Part shown: piece after piece, positions 51,915 through 61,300 of the stretch | Layout: each line of letters opens with the position of its first letter | Numbering within the stretch: the stretch's first letter is position 1 | Source: GWE2-42-39 sp942493345 | GTDB taxonomy: Bacteria; Bacteroidota; Bacteroidia; Bacteroidales; Prolixibacteraceae | Direction of reading: 5' to 3' | NCBI GenBank assembly: GCA_942493345.1 | Contig: OW818695.1 | Location: 3,658,001-3,722,000, forward strand | DNA: 64,000 bases | The notes under the pieces: model-generated | What the model was told of the DNA's origin: nothing | The model's input: the letters and a program-made list of their open reading frames with translations, nothing else | Databases searched by the model: none | Program-made: the position numbers and the translations under genes

Positions 51915-52799
51915 TTATACCAATTCCACGCCTTCGGGGCGGGTTCGTTTCCAGCGGCGGTGCGACCATAGCCAATGTTCTGGTTTTTCGCGGATGGTTT
52001 TTTCAAGCAAACGCACATGGGCATTGGTAATTTCATTTTCCAAGGTTGTGGAGGCATCATCGCAGATCTTGGTAAATAGCACTTCGTAATGGCCCCTTCG
52101 GGGTTTCATGATGTCGGCGAATAATACAGTCATTCCAAGTTTTCTTGCAATTTTTTCAGGCCCCAGAAAAACGGGTGTTTCCTGGTTGAGGAAAATCGTC
52201 CAGTATTTGGTTTCGATAGGTGACTGGTCGGCAATAAAAAAGGTAGCGGTTTTTTCTCCTTGTTTTTGTGCCTGAACAATCATCCGGTAGGCATCGTCCA
52301 TCGGTAAAACTTTAAGTCCAAATTTAGTACGCGTTTCTTTCATAAACTGGTCGAAAGCCTCGCTGCTCAATGGTTTGTAAATAACACCAAACTGATGGGC
52401 TGAACATGAAACAATATCCGTCAGCATTTCCCAGTTTCCGTAATGCCCCGAAATCATGATCACATTTTTACCCTGCTGGTAAAGCTCATCAAATAGTTCC
52501 GGATTTTTAAAAACCATCCGTTTACGTATGCCCTTCTGTGAAAGCCGGTAAGCTTTAATCGGTTCAACCAGTAAATCGCCAAAATGATGGTAGTATTTTT
52601 TTGCGATTTGCAGTCTTTCTTCTTCTGTCTTTTCAGGAAAAGAGTTTTTGAGATTTTCCAATACCACCTTTTTTCGGTAGTCGATCACGTGCCATACAAG
52701 CAGAAAAATAACATCAGAAATAAAATAGAAGAATCCAAACGGCAGGAATGCAGCCAGTTTCAGAAGCGATATATTAAAATGACTAAAAAGTTTTTTCAT
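51915..52799 (-). CDS. Lysophospholipid/lipid A acyltransferase (LpxL/HtrB-like)
   Basis: A 294-residue membrane-bound acyltransferase. One N-terminal hydrophobic segment (LAAFLPFGFFYFISDVIFLLVWHVI) anchors it to the inner membrane. The HX4(D/E) catalytic motif is in SGHYGNWEM. Other family motifs are NLKNSFPEKTEEERLQIAKKYYHHF and FIADQSPIETK. It should add a secondary acyl chain to the lipid A precursor. The ATG at 52799 is preferred to the upstream frame start. It is convergent with folE, and a 430-base gap lies upstream. Heptose and acyltransferase genes in the same region both serve lipopolysaccharide synthesis, but they are not in one operon. Confidence 0.92.
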   Translation of the reverse strand: MKKLFSHFNISLLKLAAFLPFGFFYFISDVIFLLVWHVIDYRKKVVLENLKNSFPEKTEEERLQIAKKYYHHFGDLLVEPIKAYRLSQKGIRKRMVFKNPELFDELYQQGKNVIMISGHYGNWEMLTDIVSCSAHQFGVIYKPLSSEAFDQFMKETRTKFGLKVLPMDDAYRMIVQAQKQGEKTATFFIADQSPIETKYWTIFLNQETPVFLGPEKIARKLGMTVLFADIMKPRRGHYEVLFTKICDDASTTLENEITNAHVRLLEKTIREKPEHWLWSHRRWKRTRPEGVELV

Positions 52800-53181
52800 G
52801 TTGATTTTAAAGCAGTACAAAGCTATTAAAAAACCTTTTGTGTAAAATGACCTGTAAGGCAGAAAATTCTTTTTTAATATGAGTTCGATATCTCAATAGT
52901 TTGTTCAAAAAACATCAATAATTAAGCGGCCATAGTGTCGAAATACAATAGTTCATTGACGTGTTGACTATTTTTTATTGAGTTCGGGTTCATTGCGAAC
53001 AGTCGAAAAAAAATCTTGATCGCATTAAGGTGTTATGAAACAGGACCTTGTAAGTTACCATCGAAAATGAGTTTTCCCGGGTTTGCGGATTGCTCAGTTG
53101 CATTACCTTGACAATATTTACCGTTGTTAAGGCTGCTATCCAAAGCCATAGGTAAGGCTTTCTCTAAGCGAGTGAAAATAG
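52800..53181. other. Gene-free stretch before korAB
   Basis: About 380 bases. No gene is supported. It holds the promoter region of the acyltransferase gene. A small AAGCC/GGCTT hairpin occurs near 53140-53160. Confidence 0.45.
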
Positions 53182-53210
53182 AAAGGCTGCCTTTTCAGAC
53201 AGCCTCTTTT
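53182..53210 (-). terminator. Terminator of the korAB operon
   Basis: On the minus strand an 8-bp stem (GGCTGTCT/AGGCAGCC, one G-T pair) with a GAAA loop lies 17 bases past the korB stop, followed by a T-rich tail. Confidence 0.72.
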
Positions 53211-53226
53211 GCTTTCTGTATTTTTG

Positions 53227-54291
53227 CTAGATCGAGTATTTCTTTTCGAAAAAGGAAATGGCTTCGGTTGCCCGTTCTCCTTCAACTTTCCATGTATTGC
53301 CTGAGTTCAGAAGCTGGTCCATACAGGTTATTTTGCGTTTAGACTGAACTTCTTCAATTTGTCGTTCCATTTCCTGATCGTAAACCGGTGCATCAACCGA
53401 GCGGATTACGCCAACGGCCACCGGGAAATCAGGATATGTCATATTAATCAAAGCTAAGTGAATCATCGGATCGGGATTCTTGGCATTGTGAACCAGGATA
53501 TCGTTTTTGGTAATTCCGTTTTCGCCGATTTTTGCCACTTTCAGTCCTTCCAAAGTCCAAATGATACATTTGTCGTTTTCTTCGCCAAAAATCATCGGTT
53601 CACCGTGTTTCAGGAACAACTGGCGTTCGGCCCTGAATTTCGGATTGGCAATGGCTTCGTGGATGCCATCGTTAAAAATTACGCAATTCTGAAGTACTTC
53701 AACAACTGAGGTTCCTTTATGGGCTGCTGCGTCTTTAAATATTTCCTCGTTCTGTTTTACATTGTTGTCGATGGCGCGGGCGAAAAAAGTTCCCCTGGCG
53801 CCCAGTACCAATTGCCCCGGGAAAAATGGATCTTCAATAGTGCCAAATGGCGAAGTTTTGGTAATAAAACCACGGTCGGTAGTAGGCGAATACTGGCCTT
53901 TGGTAAGTCCGTAAATTTTGTTGTTGAAAAGAATCACATTCAGGTCGATATTACGGCGAACCAGGTGTATAAAATGGTTTCCGCCGATGGCCATTGCATC
54001 GCCATCGCCGGTGATTACCCAAACATTCAGTTTCGGATTGGCCGATTTTACGCCTGATGCAATTGCTGTTGCCCGCCCATGAATCGAGTGGAAACCGAAT
54101 GTACTCATGTAATATGGAAACCTTGATGAACACCCGATGCCGGATATCACTGCAAATTCTTCGTGCGGAACGCCTAGTTCGGCCATGGCCCGCTGAACGG
54201 AATTCATAATGGCATAATCGCCACAACCGGGACACCAGCGTACTTCGCTGCTGCTTTTAAAATCTTTTGCTGTATATGAATATTCTGTCAT
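53227..54291 (-). CDS. korB: 2-oxoacid:ferredoxin oxidoreductase, beta subunit
   Basis: A 354-residue TPP-binding subunit. It starts with the conserved RWCPGCGDYAIMNS. The cofactor motif is TGDGDAMAIGGNHFIHLVRRN, followed by LFNNKIYGLTKGQYSPTT and PFGTIEDPFFPG. The two Cys of CPGC, with others, may bind the single cluster of the KorB type. Together with korA it oxidises 2-oxoglutarate (or another 2-oxoacid) with CoA to acyl-CoA, CO2 and reduced ferredoxin; reversal gives reductive carboxylation. Its start lies two bases after the korA stop. A hairpin terminator follows. Confidence 0.95.
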   Translation of the reverse strand: MTEYSYTAKDFKSSSEVRWCPGCGDYAIMNSVQRAMAELGVPHEEFAVISGIGCSSRFPYYMSTFGFHSIHGRATAIASGVKSANPKLNVWVITGDGDAMAIGGNHFIHLVRRNIDLNVILFNNKIYGLTKGQYSPTTDRGFITKTSPFGTIEDPFFPGQLVLGARGTFFARAIDNNVKQNEEIFKDAAAHKGTSVVEVLQNCVIFNDGIHEAIANPKFRAERQLFLKHGEPMIFGEENDKCIIWTLEGLKVAKIGENGITKNDILVHNAKNPDPMIHLALINMTYPDFPVAVGVIRSVDAPVYDQEMERQIEEVQSKRKITCMDQLLNSGNTWKVEGERATEAISFFEKKYSI

Positions 54292-54293
54292 GA

Positions 54294-56135
54294 TTATGCC
54301 TCCAATAATTTGTCAAACTTCTTTGTTAATTCAAGTACAGTAAATGGCGCACCTTGTACTTTGTTTTCCTGATAGTAAGTATATCCCGGAACCTTATCGC
54401 GCAGGTAGCTGGCAAACTGTCCGAGGTTCAGTTCGCAAACCACAATCTTTTTAAACTTACTGAAAACTTCATTTGTGTTTTTCGGGAGCGGCTGTATGTA
54501 GTTGAAATGTGCAAGGCTCACACTTTTGCCTTGTTCGCGGGCTTCGCGCACGGCGCTGATCATGTGCCCAAAAGTGCCACCCCAGCCAACAACGAGCAGG
54601 TTGCCGCCATCGGCATCGCCAATAACTTCGAGATCGGGGACCATATCGACTACCCGTTCAACTTTTGCAGCACGTGCTTCGCAGTTCTTTTGGTGAATTT
54701 GCGGATCGTGGCTGACGCCTCCTTCTGCATTCTTCTCCAATCCCCCGATGCGGTGCTGGAAACCATCCATTCCGGGGAATGCCCACTCGCGCGACAGAAT
54801 ATTTTCATCGCGTTTGTACGCTTTAAAGGTCGCCGGGTCTTTTGCAATCCGTGGCGTAATCGGGGGAAGTTCGTCCATCGACGGGACTCGCCATGGTTCG
54901 CTTCCGTTTCCGAGGAAACCATCGGTTAGCAACACCACGGGAACCATGCGTTCGAGAGCTATTTTTGCTGAAATGTATGCGTAGTAAAAACAATCGGAAG
55001 GAGTGCTGGCAGCAACCACTACTACCGGGCTTTCGCCGTTTCTTCCATATAATGTCTGCAATAAATCGGATTGTTCGGTTTTTGTCGGCAATCCGGTTGA
55101 CGGGCCGCCTCGTTGTACATTAACAACCACCAGCGGAAGTTCGGCCATCACAGCCAGACCAAGAGCTTCTGATTTCAATGCGAAGCCGGGGCCGGAAGTG
55201 GTCGTAATCGCCAGGTCGCCGGCGTATGAAGCACCGATGGCAGAACAAATACCGGCAATTTCATCTTCGGCCTGAAAGGTTTTCACTCCCAAATCTTTGC
55301 GTTCGGCAAGCGCTTGTAAAATATCGGTTGCAGGGGTAATCGGGTACGAACCGCAGAAAAGTTCCAATCCTGCTTTTTCGGCTGCAGCGATGAACCCCCA
55401 TGCCGTGGCTTTGTTCCCGCTCATGTTCCGGTACGTGCCTTTTTCAATTGTTGCCGGGTGTACAATGTACTGGGGTGTCTCGTGCTGCATGTTCATCCCG
55501 TAATTGTATCCGTCATTCAAAACTTTCAGATTTGCTTCTACGATGGTCGGTTTTTTCGCAAATTTTGTTTTGATATAGTTTTCGATATAATCGAGTGAGC
55601 GTCCGAATATCCAGCAAACCAGCCCCAGCGCGAACATGTTTTTACTTCGCAAAACACTTTTGTTGTCAAGGCCGAATTCGCTTAAACTTTCTTTGGTCAG
55701 ACTGGTAATCGGGACTGCAATTTTGGTGTAGTCGTCGAGATTACATTCCGTAAAAGGGTCGTTCGTTTTAAAATTTGCTTTTTCAAAGTTTTTTTCATTG
55801 AACGAATCCACATCAAAGATGATTGTACCTCCCGGGTTCATGAAATTTGCATTGGCCTTTATTGCTGCGGGGTTCATTGCAACCAGGATGTGGGCATAAT
55901 CGCCGGGTGTGGCAATGTGCTTGTCGCCTAATTGTACCTGGAAACCTGAAACACCGCCAACTGTTCCCTGTGGCGCCCTAATTTCAGATGGGTAATCAGG
56001 AAAAGTTGAAATATCGTTTCCAAATAATGCAGATGTGTCGGAAAACAAGGTTCCTGTCAACTGCATACCGTCTCCCGAGTCGCCGGAAAACCGTATTACC
56101 ACCTCTTCAAGCTCAATAACCTTCGTGTCTTTCAT
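54294..56135 (-). CDS. korA: 2-oxoacid:ferredoxin oxidoreductase, fused gamma-alpha subunit
   Basis: A 613-residue protein in which the gamma domain (about residues 1-200, VIRFSGDSGDGMQLTGTLFSD; IRAPQGTVGGVSGFQ) is fused to the alpha domain (about 215-613, GNKATAWGFIAAAEKAGLELFCGSYPITPATDILQ; EDEIAGICSAIGASYAGDLAITTTSGPGFALKSE). This fusion is the usual KorA of Bacteroidota and actinobacteria. The YPITPATD motif fits 2-oxoglutarate or pyruvate-type enzymes. It is followed by korB after two bases. A reduced-ferredoxin-forming enzyme fits an anaerobic or microaerobic life style and could supply low-potential electrons for corrinoid reactivation, though no link is shown. Confidence 0.95.
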   Translation of the reverse strand: MKDTKVIELEEVVIRFSGDSGDGMQLTGTLFSDTSALFGNDISTFPDYPSEIRAPQGTVGGVSGFQVQLGDKHIATPGDYAHILVAMNPAAIKANANFMNPGGTIIFDVDSFNEKNFEKANFKTNDPFTECNLDDYTKIAVPITSLTKESLSEFGLDNKSVLRSKNMFALGLVCWIFGRSLDYIENYIKTKFAKKPTIVEANLKVLNDGYNYGMNMQHETPQYIVHPATIEKGTYRNMSGNKATAWGFIAAAEKAGLELFCGSYPITPATDILQALAERKDLGVKTFQAEDEIAGICSAIGASYAGDLAITTTSGPGFALKSEALGLAVMAELPLVVVNVQRGGPSTGLPTKTEQSDLLQTLYGRNGESPVVVVAASTPSDCFYYAYISAKIALERMVPVVLLTDGFLGNGSEPWRVPSMDELPPITPRIAKDPATFKAYKRDENILSREWAFPGMDGFQHRIGGLEKNAEGGVSHDPQIHQKNCEARAAKVERVVDMVPDLEVIGDADGGNLLVVGWGGTFGHMISAVREAREQGKSVSLAHFNYIQPLPKNTNEVFSKFKKIVVCELNLGQFASYLRDKVPGYTYYQENKVQGAPFTVLELTKKFDKLLEA

Positions 56136-56196
56136 CTTTGATATTTATAATTAATTTGCCTTTTGTCTATTTTTTTGGTTCAAAAGTTAAAGAACC

Positions 56197-56204
56197 CAAA
56201 TGTA
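56197..56204 (-). promoter_or_regulatory. Probable -7 element of korAB
   Basis: On the minus strand TACATTTG is a perfect TAnnTTTG match, 61 bases before the korA ATG. No matched -33 TTG was found. Confidence 0.45.
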
Positions 56205-56475
56205 ATTATTCTAAGCTGGAATCATTTTGTCAGATAAACTCAAATTTATGAATTGAACCAAAAATAACCATTAATTAACACCTTAAAAACATGGATAAAA
56301 TAATATACTTAAAATAAAAATGCAGTTTTTTTTGAATTATAAATATTTACCCGTCTTGTTAGGATATGAATAAGTCAATAAACAATTCCCATTTCTTTTT
56401 GTTTTTATAGGAAAACATGAGTGAAGGAAGATTGTTCCTGCTTGCCACATGTTTCAAACACTGGCTTATAATCTT

Positions 56476-56483
56476 TATATTTG
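56476..56483 (+). promoter_or_regulatory. Probable -7 element of the gamma-carbonic anhydrase gene
   Basis: TATATTTG matches TAnnTTTG and lies 24 bases before the ATG at 56508. Confidence 0.45.
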
Positions 56484-56507
56484 CAATCTTATTTAAAAAA
56501 TTATAAA

Positions 56508-57023
56508 ATGGCTATTATAAAGACCCTTTTAAGTAAAACACCCATTTTTGGAAAGAACTGCTTCCTTGCCGAAAATGCAGTTATAATCGGTGATGTAGAG
56601 ATGGGCGACGATTGCAGCGTTTGGTATAGCACGGTTATTCGCGGCGATGTGCATTCGATACGGATCGGGAATAACACGAATATTCAGGATTGTGCAGTGA
56701 TTCATGCAACCTATAAAAAATCGCCTACCAATATCGGGAACAACGTGATTATTGCGCATGGAGCAATTGTACACGGCTGTACCATAAAGGACAATGTGAT
56801 GATTGGAATGAATGCTGTTGTATTGGACGATGCGGTAATTGAAAGCAACAGTATTGTTGCGGCCGGTTCGGTGGTAAGCAAAGGAACAGTGGTGGAGGCT
56901 GGTTCGGTTTATGCAGGCATTCCGGCCAAAAAAATTAAAGATGCGGGGCCCGAACTGCTCGAAGGCGAAATCAAACGCATTGCCAATGCGTATGGCATGT
57001 ACGCAAGCTGGTACAAAGAATAA
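56508..57023 (+). CDS. Gamma-carbonic anhydrase family hexapeptide-repeat protein
   Basis: A 171-residue left-handed beta-helix protein built from hexapeptide repeats (VIIGDVEMGDDCSVWYSTVIRG and further on). Zinc-site-like histidines appear in VIHATYKKS and IIAHGAIVHGCTIKD, in the arrangement of gamma-class carbonic anhydrases such as Cam/CamH and YrdA. Length is typical. The ATG at 56508 is preferred to a TTG at 56481. Many family members show weak or no anhydrase activity and may have other roles, so function is by family. It is divergent from korA and ends at a large hairpin. Confidence 0.92.
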   Translation: MAIIKTLLSKTPIFGKNCFLAENAVIIGDVEMGDDCSVWYSTVIRGDVHSIRIGNNTNIQDCAVIHATYKKSPTNIGNNVIIAHGAIVHGCTIKDNVMIGMNAVVLDDAVIESNSIVAAGSVVSKGTVVEAGSVYAGIPAKKIKDAGPELLEGEIKRIANAYGMYASWYKE

Positions 57024-57093
57024 TTCATCCAAAAAATTTCTAACAGAACTGGTAAAAAGAATATTTCAGTCAACCGGAAATGGCACAAAAACA

Positions 57094-57149
57094 GAATTTC
57101 CCTTAAAACTCTCTTCCATTGATTCAATAAGAGGATTTAAGGGAAATTC
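57094..57149. terminator. Large bidirectional hairpin between convergent genes
   Basis: Three stacked complementary blocks: GAATTTCCCTTAAA with TTTAAGGGAAATTC (14 bp), CTCTT with AAGAG and ATTGA with TCAAT. Only small bulges separate the blocks, around a one-base centre. T runs lie outside on both strands, so it should end transcription from both the carbonic anhydrase gene and the adaptor gene. It is much longer than a usual terminator. Confidence 0.78.
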
Positions 57150-57176
57150 AAAATAGAAATTTTTTCTTTTTACAAA

Positions 57177-58361
57177 TTAACAAGCCATTTCTCCGGCATT
57201 CTTCTTGGCCGATAGTAAATTGTAGGCCCCTTTAATAACTACTTTCGCTGTTTTTATATCCAGATTTTCAGGTAAGGCAATTTCTGTATATCCATTATCG
57301 GTAACGCCTTTCTTAACTTCTATCATACGATATTCGGTAAAAGGTTTGCCATCTTCTTCTTTATTTTTGTCGAATACAAAAATGTAATCCTTATCGTCGA
57401 AACTCACAACGGCATCGGAAGGGACAGTGGTTACTTCATTCCCGGCTTCTTCAATAATTGCATTGACATACATGCCCGGCAACACATTTTTACAAACGCC
57501 CTGAATGCTGGCATATACCTTGTACGTTCTGTTTTCGTCAATCGATTTGCCGGTCTGGTATATTACCGCATCGTGTTGCTCTGTTTCATTGTTGATGAAG
57601 AACCGTATTTTCTGACCCGTGGATACTTTATTGGCATCTTTTTCGAACAAGGTAAGTTCAAGAAAAAGATTGTCGCTGTTTACGATCTCGAATAATATAT
57701 CAGAAGGGGAAACAAATTTGCCAATGTTCACATTCACGGCTTTTACATAGCCTGAAATTGGTGAGAGCAAAGCAACGGAGCTGCTGATGTTCTCTTCTTG
57801 AAGAGTTGCGGGGTTAATGCCAATAAGAGACAATTTTTGTTCCAACGCCTTTACCTGTGTTTTGAGGCTTTTGTATTCGGTCGTAACTTGTTGTATGTTT
57901 TTCTTCGAAGAAACTTCGTTCTTGTACAGTTCATCCTGCCGGTTGAATTCGGCCTCGGCATACTCGAATTTGCTTTTTGCTTCCAAGTAACTTTGTTGAA
58001 TATCGACGAAATCCTGGTTTTCGATAATTGCCAATGTCTGACCTTTTCTTATTTCTGTGCCGGGTATAAGGTTTGTACTTTTGATAAAACCGCCCATTGG
58101 CATACAAACCGTGGCCATGTTTTGAGGTGCTGCGGCAACGGTGCCACTCACTTTCAGTGTGCCGCTCAGTAAACGCAATTCGATTGCACCGGTTTCGACG
58201 TTGGCCAGTTTTATCTGGTCGTCCCTGAGTTCAACAATATCTTCGGGAAGTACTTCAACTTCTTTTTCCTCACTCTCTGGTTTTTTATCGCCGTTGCATG
58301 AAACCAAAGCAATGAAAAGGGCAGAAACAAAGATTGATGATAGGATTCTATATTTTTTCAT
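57177..58361 (-). CDS. RND efflux periplasmic adaptor (CusB/CzcB-like), lipoprotein
   Basis: A 394-residue membrane fusion protein. Lipobox ALVSC with the Cys at residue 23, then an acidic linker (GDKKPESEEKEVEV). Next come the barrel-sandwich (lipoyl) halves (GTVAAAPQNMATVCMPMGGFIKS; LLSPISGYVKAVNVNIGKFV), a long alpha-hairpin between them (about 120-190) and the beta-barrel (LFEKDANKVSTGQKIRFFIN). It joins the inner-membrane pump to the outer-membrane channel. Its ATG lies 12 bases after the stop of the pump gene, so the two form an operon. The metal is not defined by the sequence; no Met-rich copper patch is seen at the N-terminus. Confidence 0.92.
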   Translation of the reverse strand: MKKYRILSSIFVSALFIALVSCNGDKKPESEEKEVEVLPEDIVELRDDQIKLANVETGAIELRLLSGTLKVSGTVAAAPQNMATVCMPMGGFIKSTNLIPGTEIRKGQTLAIIENQDFVDIQQSYLEAKSKFEYAEAEFNRQDELYKNEVSSKKNIQQVTTEYKSLKTQVKALEQKLSLIGINPATLQEENISSSVALLSPISGYVKAVNVNIGKFVSPSDILFEIVNSDNLFLELTLFEKDANKVSTGQKIRFFINNETEQHDAVIYQTGKSIDENRTYKVYASIQGVCKNVLPGMYVNAIIEEAGNEVTTVPSDAVVSFDDKDYIFVFDKNKEEDGKPFTEYRMIEVKKGVTDNGYTEIALPENLDIKTAKVVIKGAYNLLSAKKNAGEMAC

Positions 58362-58373
58362 GATACGGTTGTT

Positions 58374-61300
58374 TTAAAAGATTTTACCTGTAATGAAGTC
58401 AATGGAAATAATGGTTTGGTTGTAATTATTCAGTGCCTCGAGATAGTTTTGTTTGATGCTTAATGCACGGCTCAAATTCAGGATGTAGTCGATGTAATCC
58501 ATTGCCCCTGCTTTGTAGCTGCGTGTGGCCTGTTCGATAATCAGATCGGCTTCAGGAATTGCTTGTTTTTCGTAATATCCGACACTGTTTTTGTATTTTG
58601 AATATTCACCCAATAGGGAGTTGTAATTGCCCGAAAGCGATTTCAAATAATATTCGAAATTTGTTTGTGCAACCTGTTCTTTCAACTTTGCTGCCTTTGT
58701 TCTGGATGTATAGGGCGCAAACCATAACGGAATTGTTATGCCCGCCTGAATGCCGTTGAAACGGTCGCCGGAGTCGAAGGTTCGGGGCATGCCGTTCACT
58801 TCCTGAATTCCTTGCATGGTCTGGCTGAAATACCCAATATTGAAATCGGGCATCATGCGGCTGCGTTCCAAATTCTTTTCAACGCGTGCTATTTCTACCT
58901 GTTGCCTGATATATCCGGCAGACGGGTTTCCGGCTACTGCCAAACTATCGGCAATAGGTGAAAAATCAATGCGGGTTAAAACGGTATCAGAAGGAAAAAT
59001 TGTTGCTTCGCTATTTAAAAGTGTCTGTAAATTCCGGTTGTAAATTTTCAGATCAGCATAAATTTGTTGCAACTGGTTTTTAATTTCCAGACTTTGCGAA
59101 CGGACGGAAATCATTTCGAGGCGATTGGTCTCACCGGTCTTTGCCCTGAGTTCAGCTGCACGAAGAAAACCGGAATACAGACTATCCTGGTACGAAAACA
59201 GTTTTTGTTTTGAATGCAGATAGGCCAGTTGGCAATATACCTGCTTGACCTGTGTGGCAATTTCAATTTGAGAAGCCTTCAATTGCCATTCGCTGCTTTT
59301 GATGTTGGCTTGCGCCAGTTTGTTTTGATTGATATAAACCGTAGGAAAAGCGAACGATTGCGACACCGTAAAACTGTTGTCGTTGGTATAGGAATTAACC
59401 CGGCCATATTCGCCGCTGATTTCTGTCTTGGGCAAATCCAGCGATGCCCCTTTCAATGCTTTCTGAACGTCTACCGAATAGGCAGACGAACGAATGGCCA
59501 AATTGTTATCCAGAGCGATCTGAACCGCCTGTTTCATGTTTATGGTGCTGGCTTTTTGTGCATGAATGGCATTCGAGAAAGAGGAACCTATCGTGAACAA
59601 CAGGATTGCAGACAGTGTCTTTGCTGATTTTGTTTTAAAAACCGACCGGAATGAATGTGTGGAAAAAAACATGTAAAAGATTGGCAAGACAAATAAGGTC
59701 AGCAAAGTGGCTGTAATTAATCCACCGATAACCACTGTGGCCAAAGGTTTTTGAACTTCAGCACCGGCAGAGGTTGACAAGGCCATTGGCAAAAACCCGA
59801 GCGAAGCCGCCGCCGCCGTCATAATAACGGGGCGTAACCGGGTTTTCAAACCTTTTAATACCCGTTCTTTAATGTCGGTAATTCCTTCTTTTTCGAGCCG
59901 GTTGAATTCGGATATCAACACAATGCCATTTAAAACCGCGATTCCAAACAAGGCAATAAATCCAACTCCGGCAGAAATGGAAAAATTCATGTTGCGCAAC
60001 CATAACGCAAAAATTCCGCCAATGACCGCCATCGGAACTGCCGTAAATATTAGCAGGGCTTGTTTTACCGAATGAAATGAAAAATACAGAAGTACAAAAA
60101 TGAGCAGCAATGCCACCGGGACGGCAACAGCCAAACGGGCCTGGGCTGCCTGAAGATTCTGGAACTGGCCTCCGTAAGTTACATAATAGCCCATTGGTAA
60201 TTTTACCTGCGAATCAATCTGCCTGGAAACGTCGTTTATAACACTTTGAACATCCCGGTTTCGGACATTGAAGCCAATGGTTATACGACGCTTTGTACTT
60301 TCGCGTGAAACTTGTGCAGGACCTGATTTAATCTCAATTTTTGCCAGTTGGTCAAACGGAATCTGCCCATTATTAGGCAATGCGACCAAAAGATTTTTTA
60401 CATCATCCAGATTTTGCCGGTAATCTTTGTCCAACCGGACCACCATACCAAAACGTTTTTCTTCGTCGTATACCACGCCCGCCTGGCTTCCGGCAAAAGC
60501 AGCCCGCAGCACCCGGTTAACATCTTCAACTGACAAACCGTACTGAGCAAGACGGTCGCGGTTGTACTCAATCTGAATTTGTGCCAGCCCGGTCACTTTC
60601 TCCACATTTATATCTTCAATTCCTTCAATATTTTGAATGAGCTTTTCCACATCAGAAGCTTTTTCGGCAAGCACGTTCAGATCGTCGCCAAATATTTTCA
60701 CGGCAATATCCTGCTTCGAACCCGTCATCAGCTCATTAAAACGCATCTGTATCGGTTGCTGAAACTCAAATTTGACACCTGCCAGCGGGATCAGGGCTTC
60801 TTCCATTTTTCCGATCAGTTCTTCACGGGTTTCAGCCGATGTCCATTCACTTTTGTCTTTCAGTGTAATAATATAATCGCCTGTTTCCATTGGGGTCGGA
60901 TCGGTTGGTATTTCGCCGGCGCCTATTTTGCAGACCGTATGTATTATTTCCGGAAAATTGTTGAGTAGAATTTTGTTCGCTTTTTCTACTGTCTCGACGG
61001 TGTTCGAAAGGGATCCTCCCTGCAGGGTCATTACTCCGGCTGCCAAGTCACCTTCTTCCAACTGAGGAATAAATTCCCCGCCCAGACTGTTGAAAATAAA
61101 TAAACTTGCCACGAAAAGCGCTATTGCAGAAATGGTCACAGCCGCTTTGTGTTTTAAGGCAAAAAGGATAGCCGGATTAAATATTTTGTGAAACCAAGCC
61201 ATCAGCTTGTCTGACAGATTGGGCTTGTGTTCGGTACTTTTGCCCATGAATAAAGAAGAAATCATGGGGACGTAGGTTAATGAGAGAATTGTGGCGCCAA

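Larger units (their letters stand above)
56136..56507. other. Divergent promoter region of korA and the carbonic anhydrase gene
   Basis: About 370 AT-rich bases with no gene. It carries one -7 element for each direction, listed separately. Nothing else was recognised. Confidence 0.5.
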
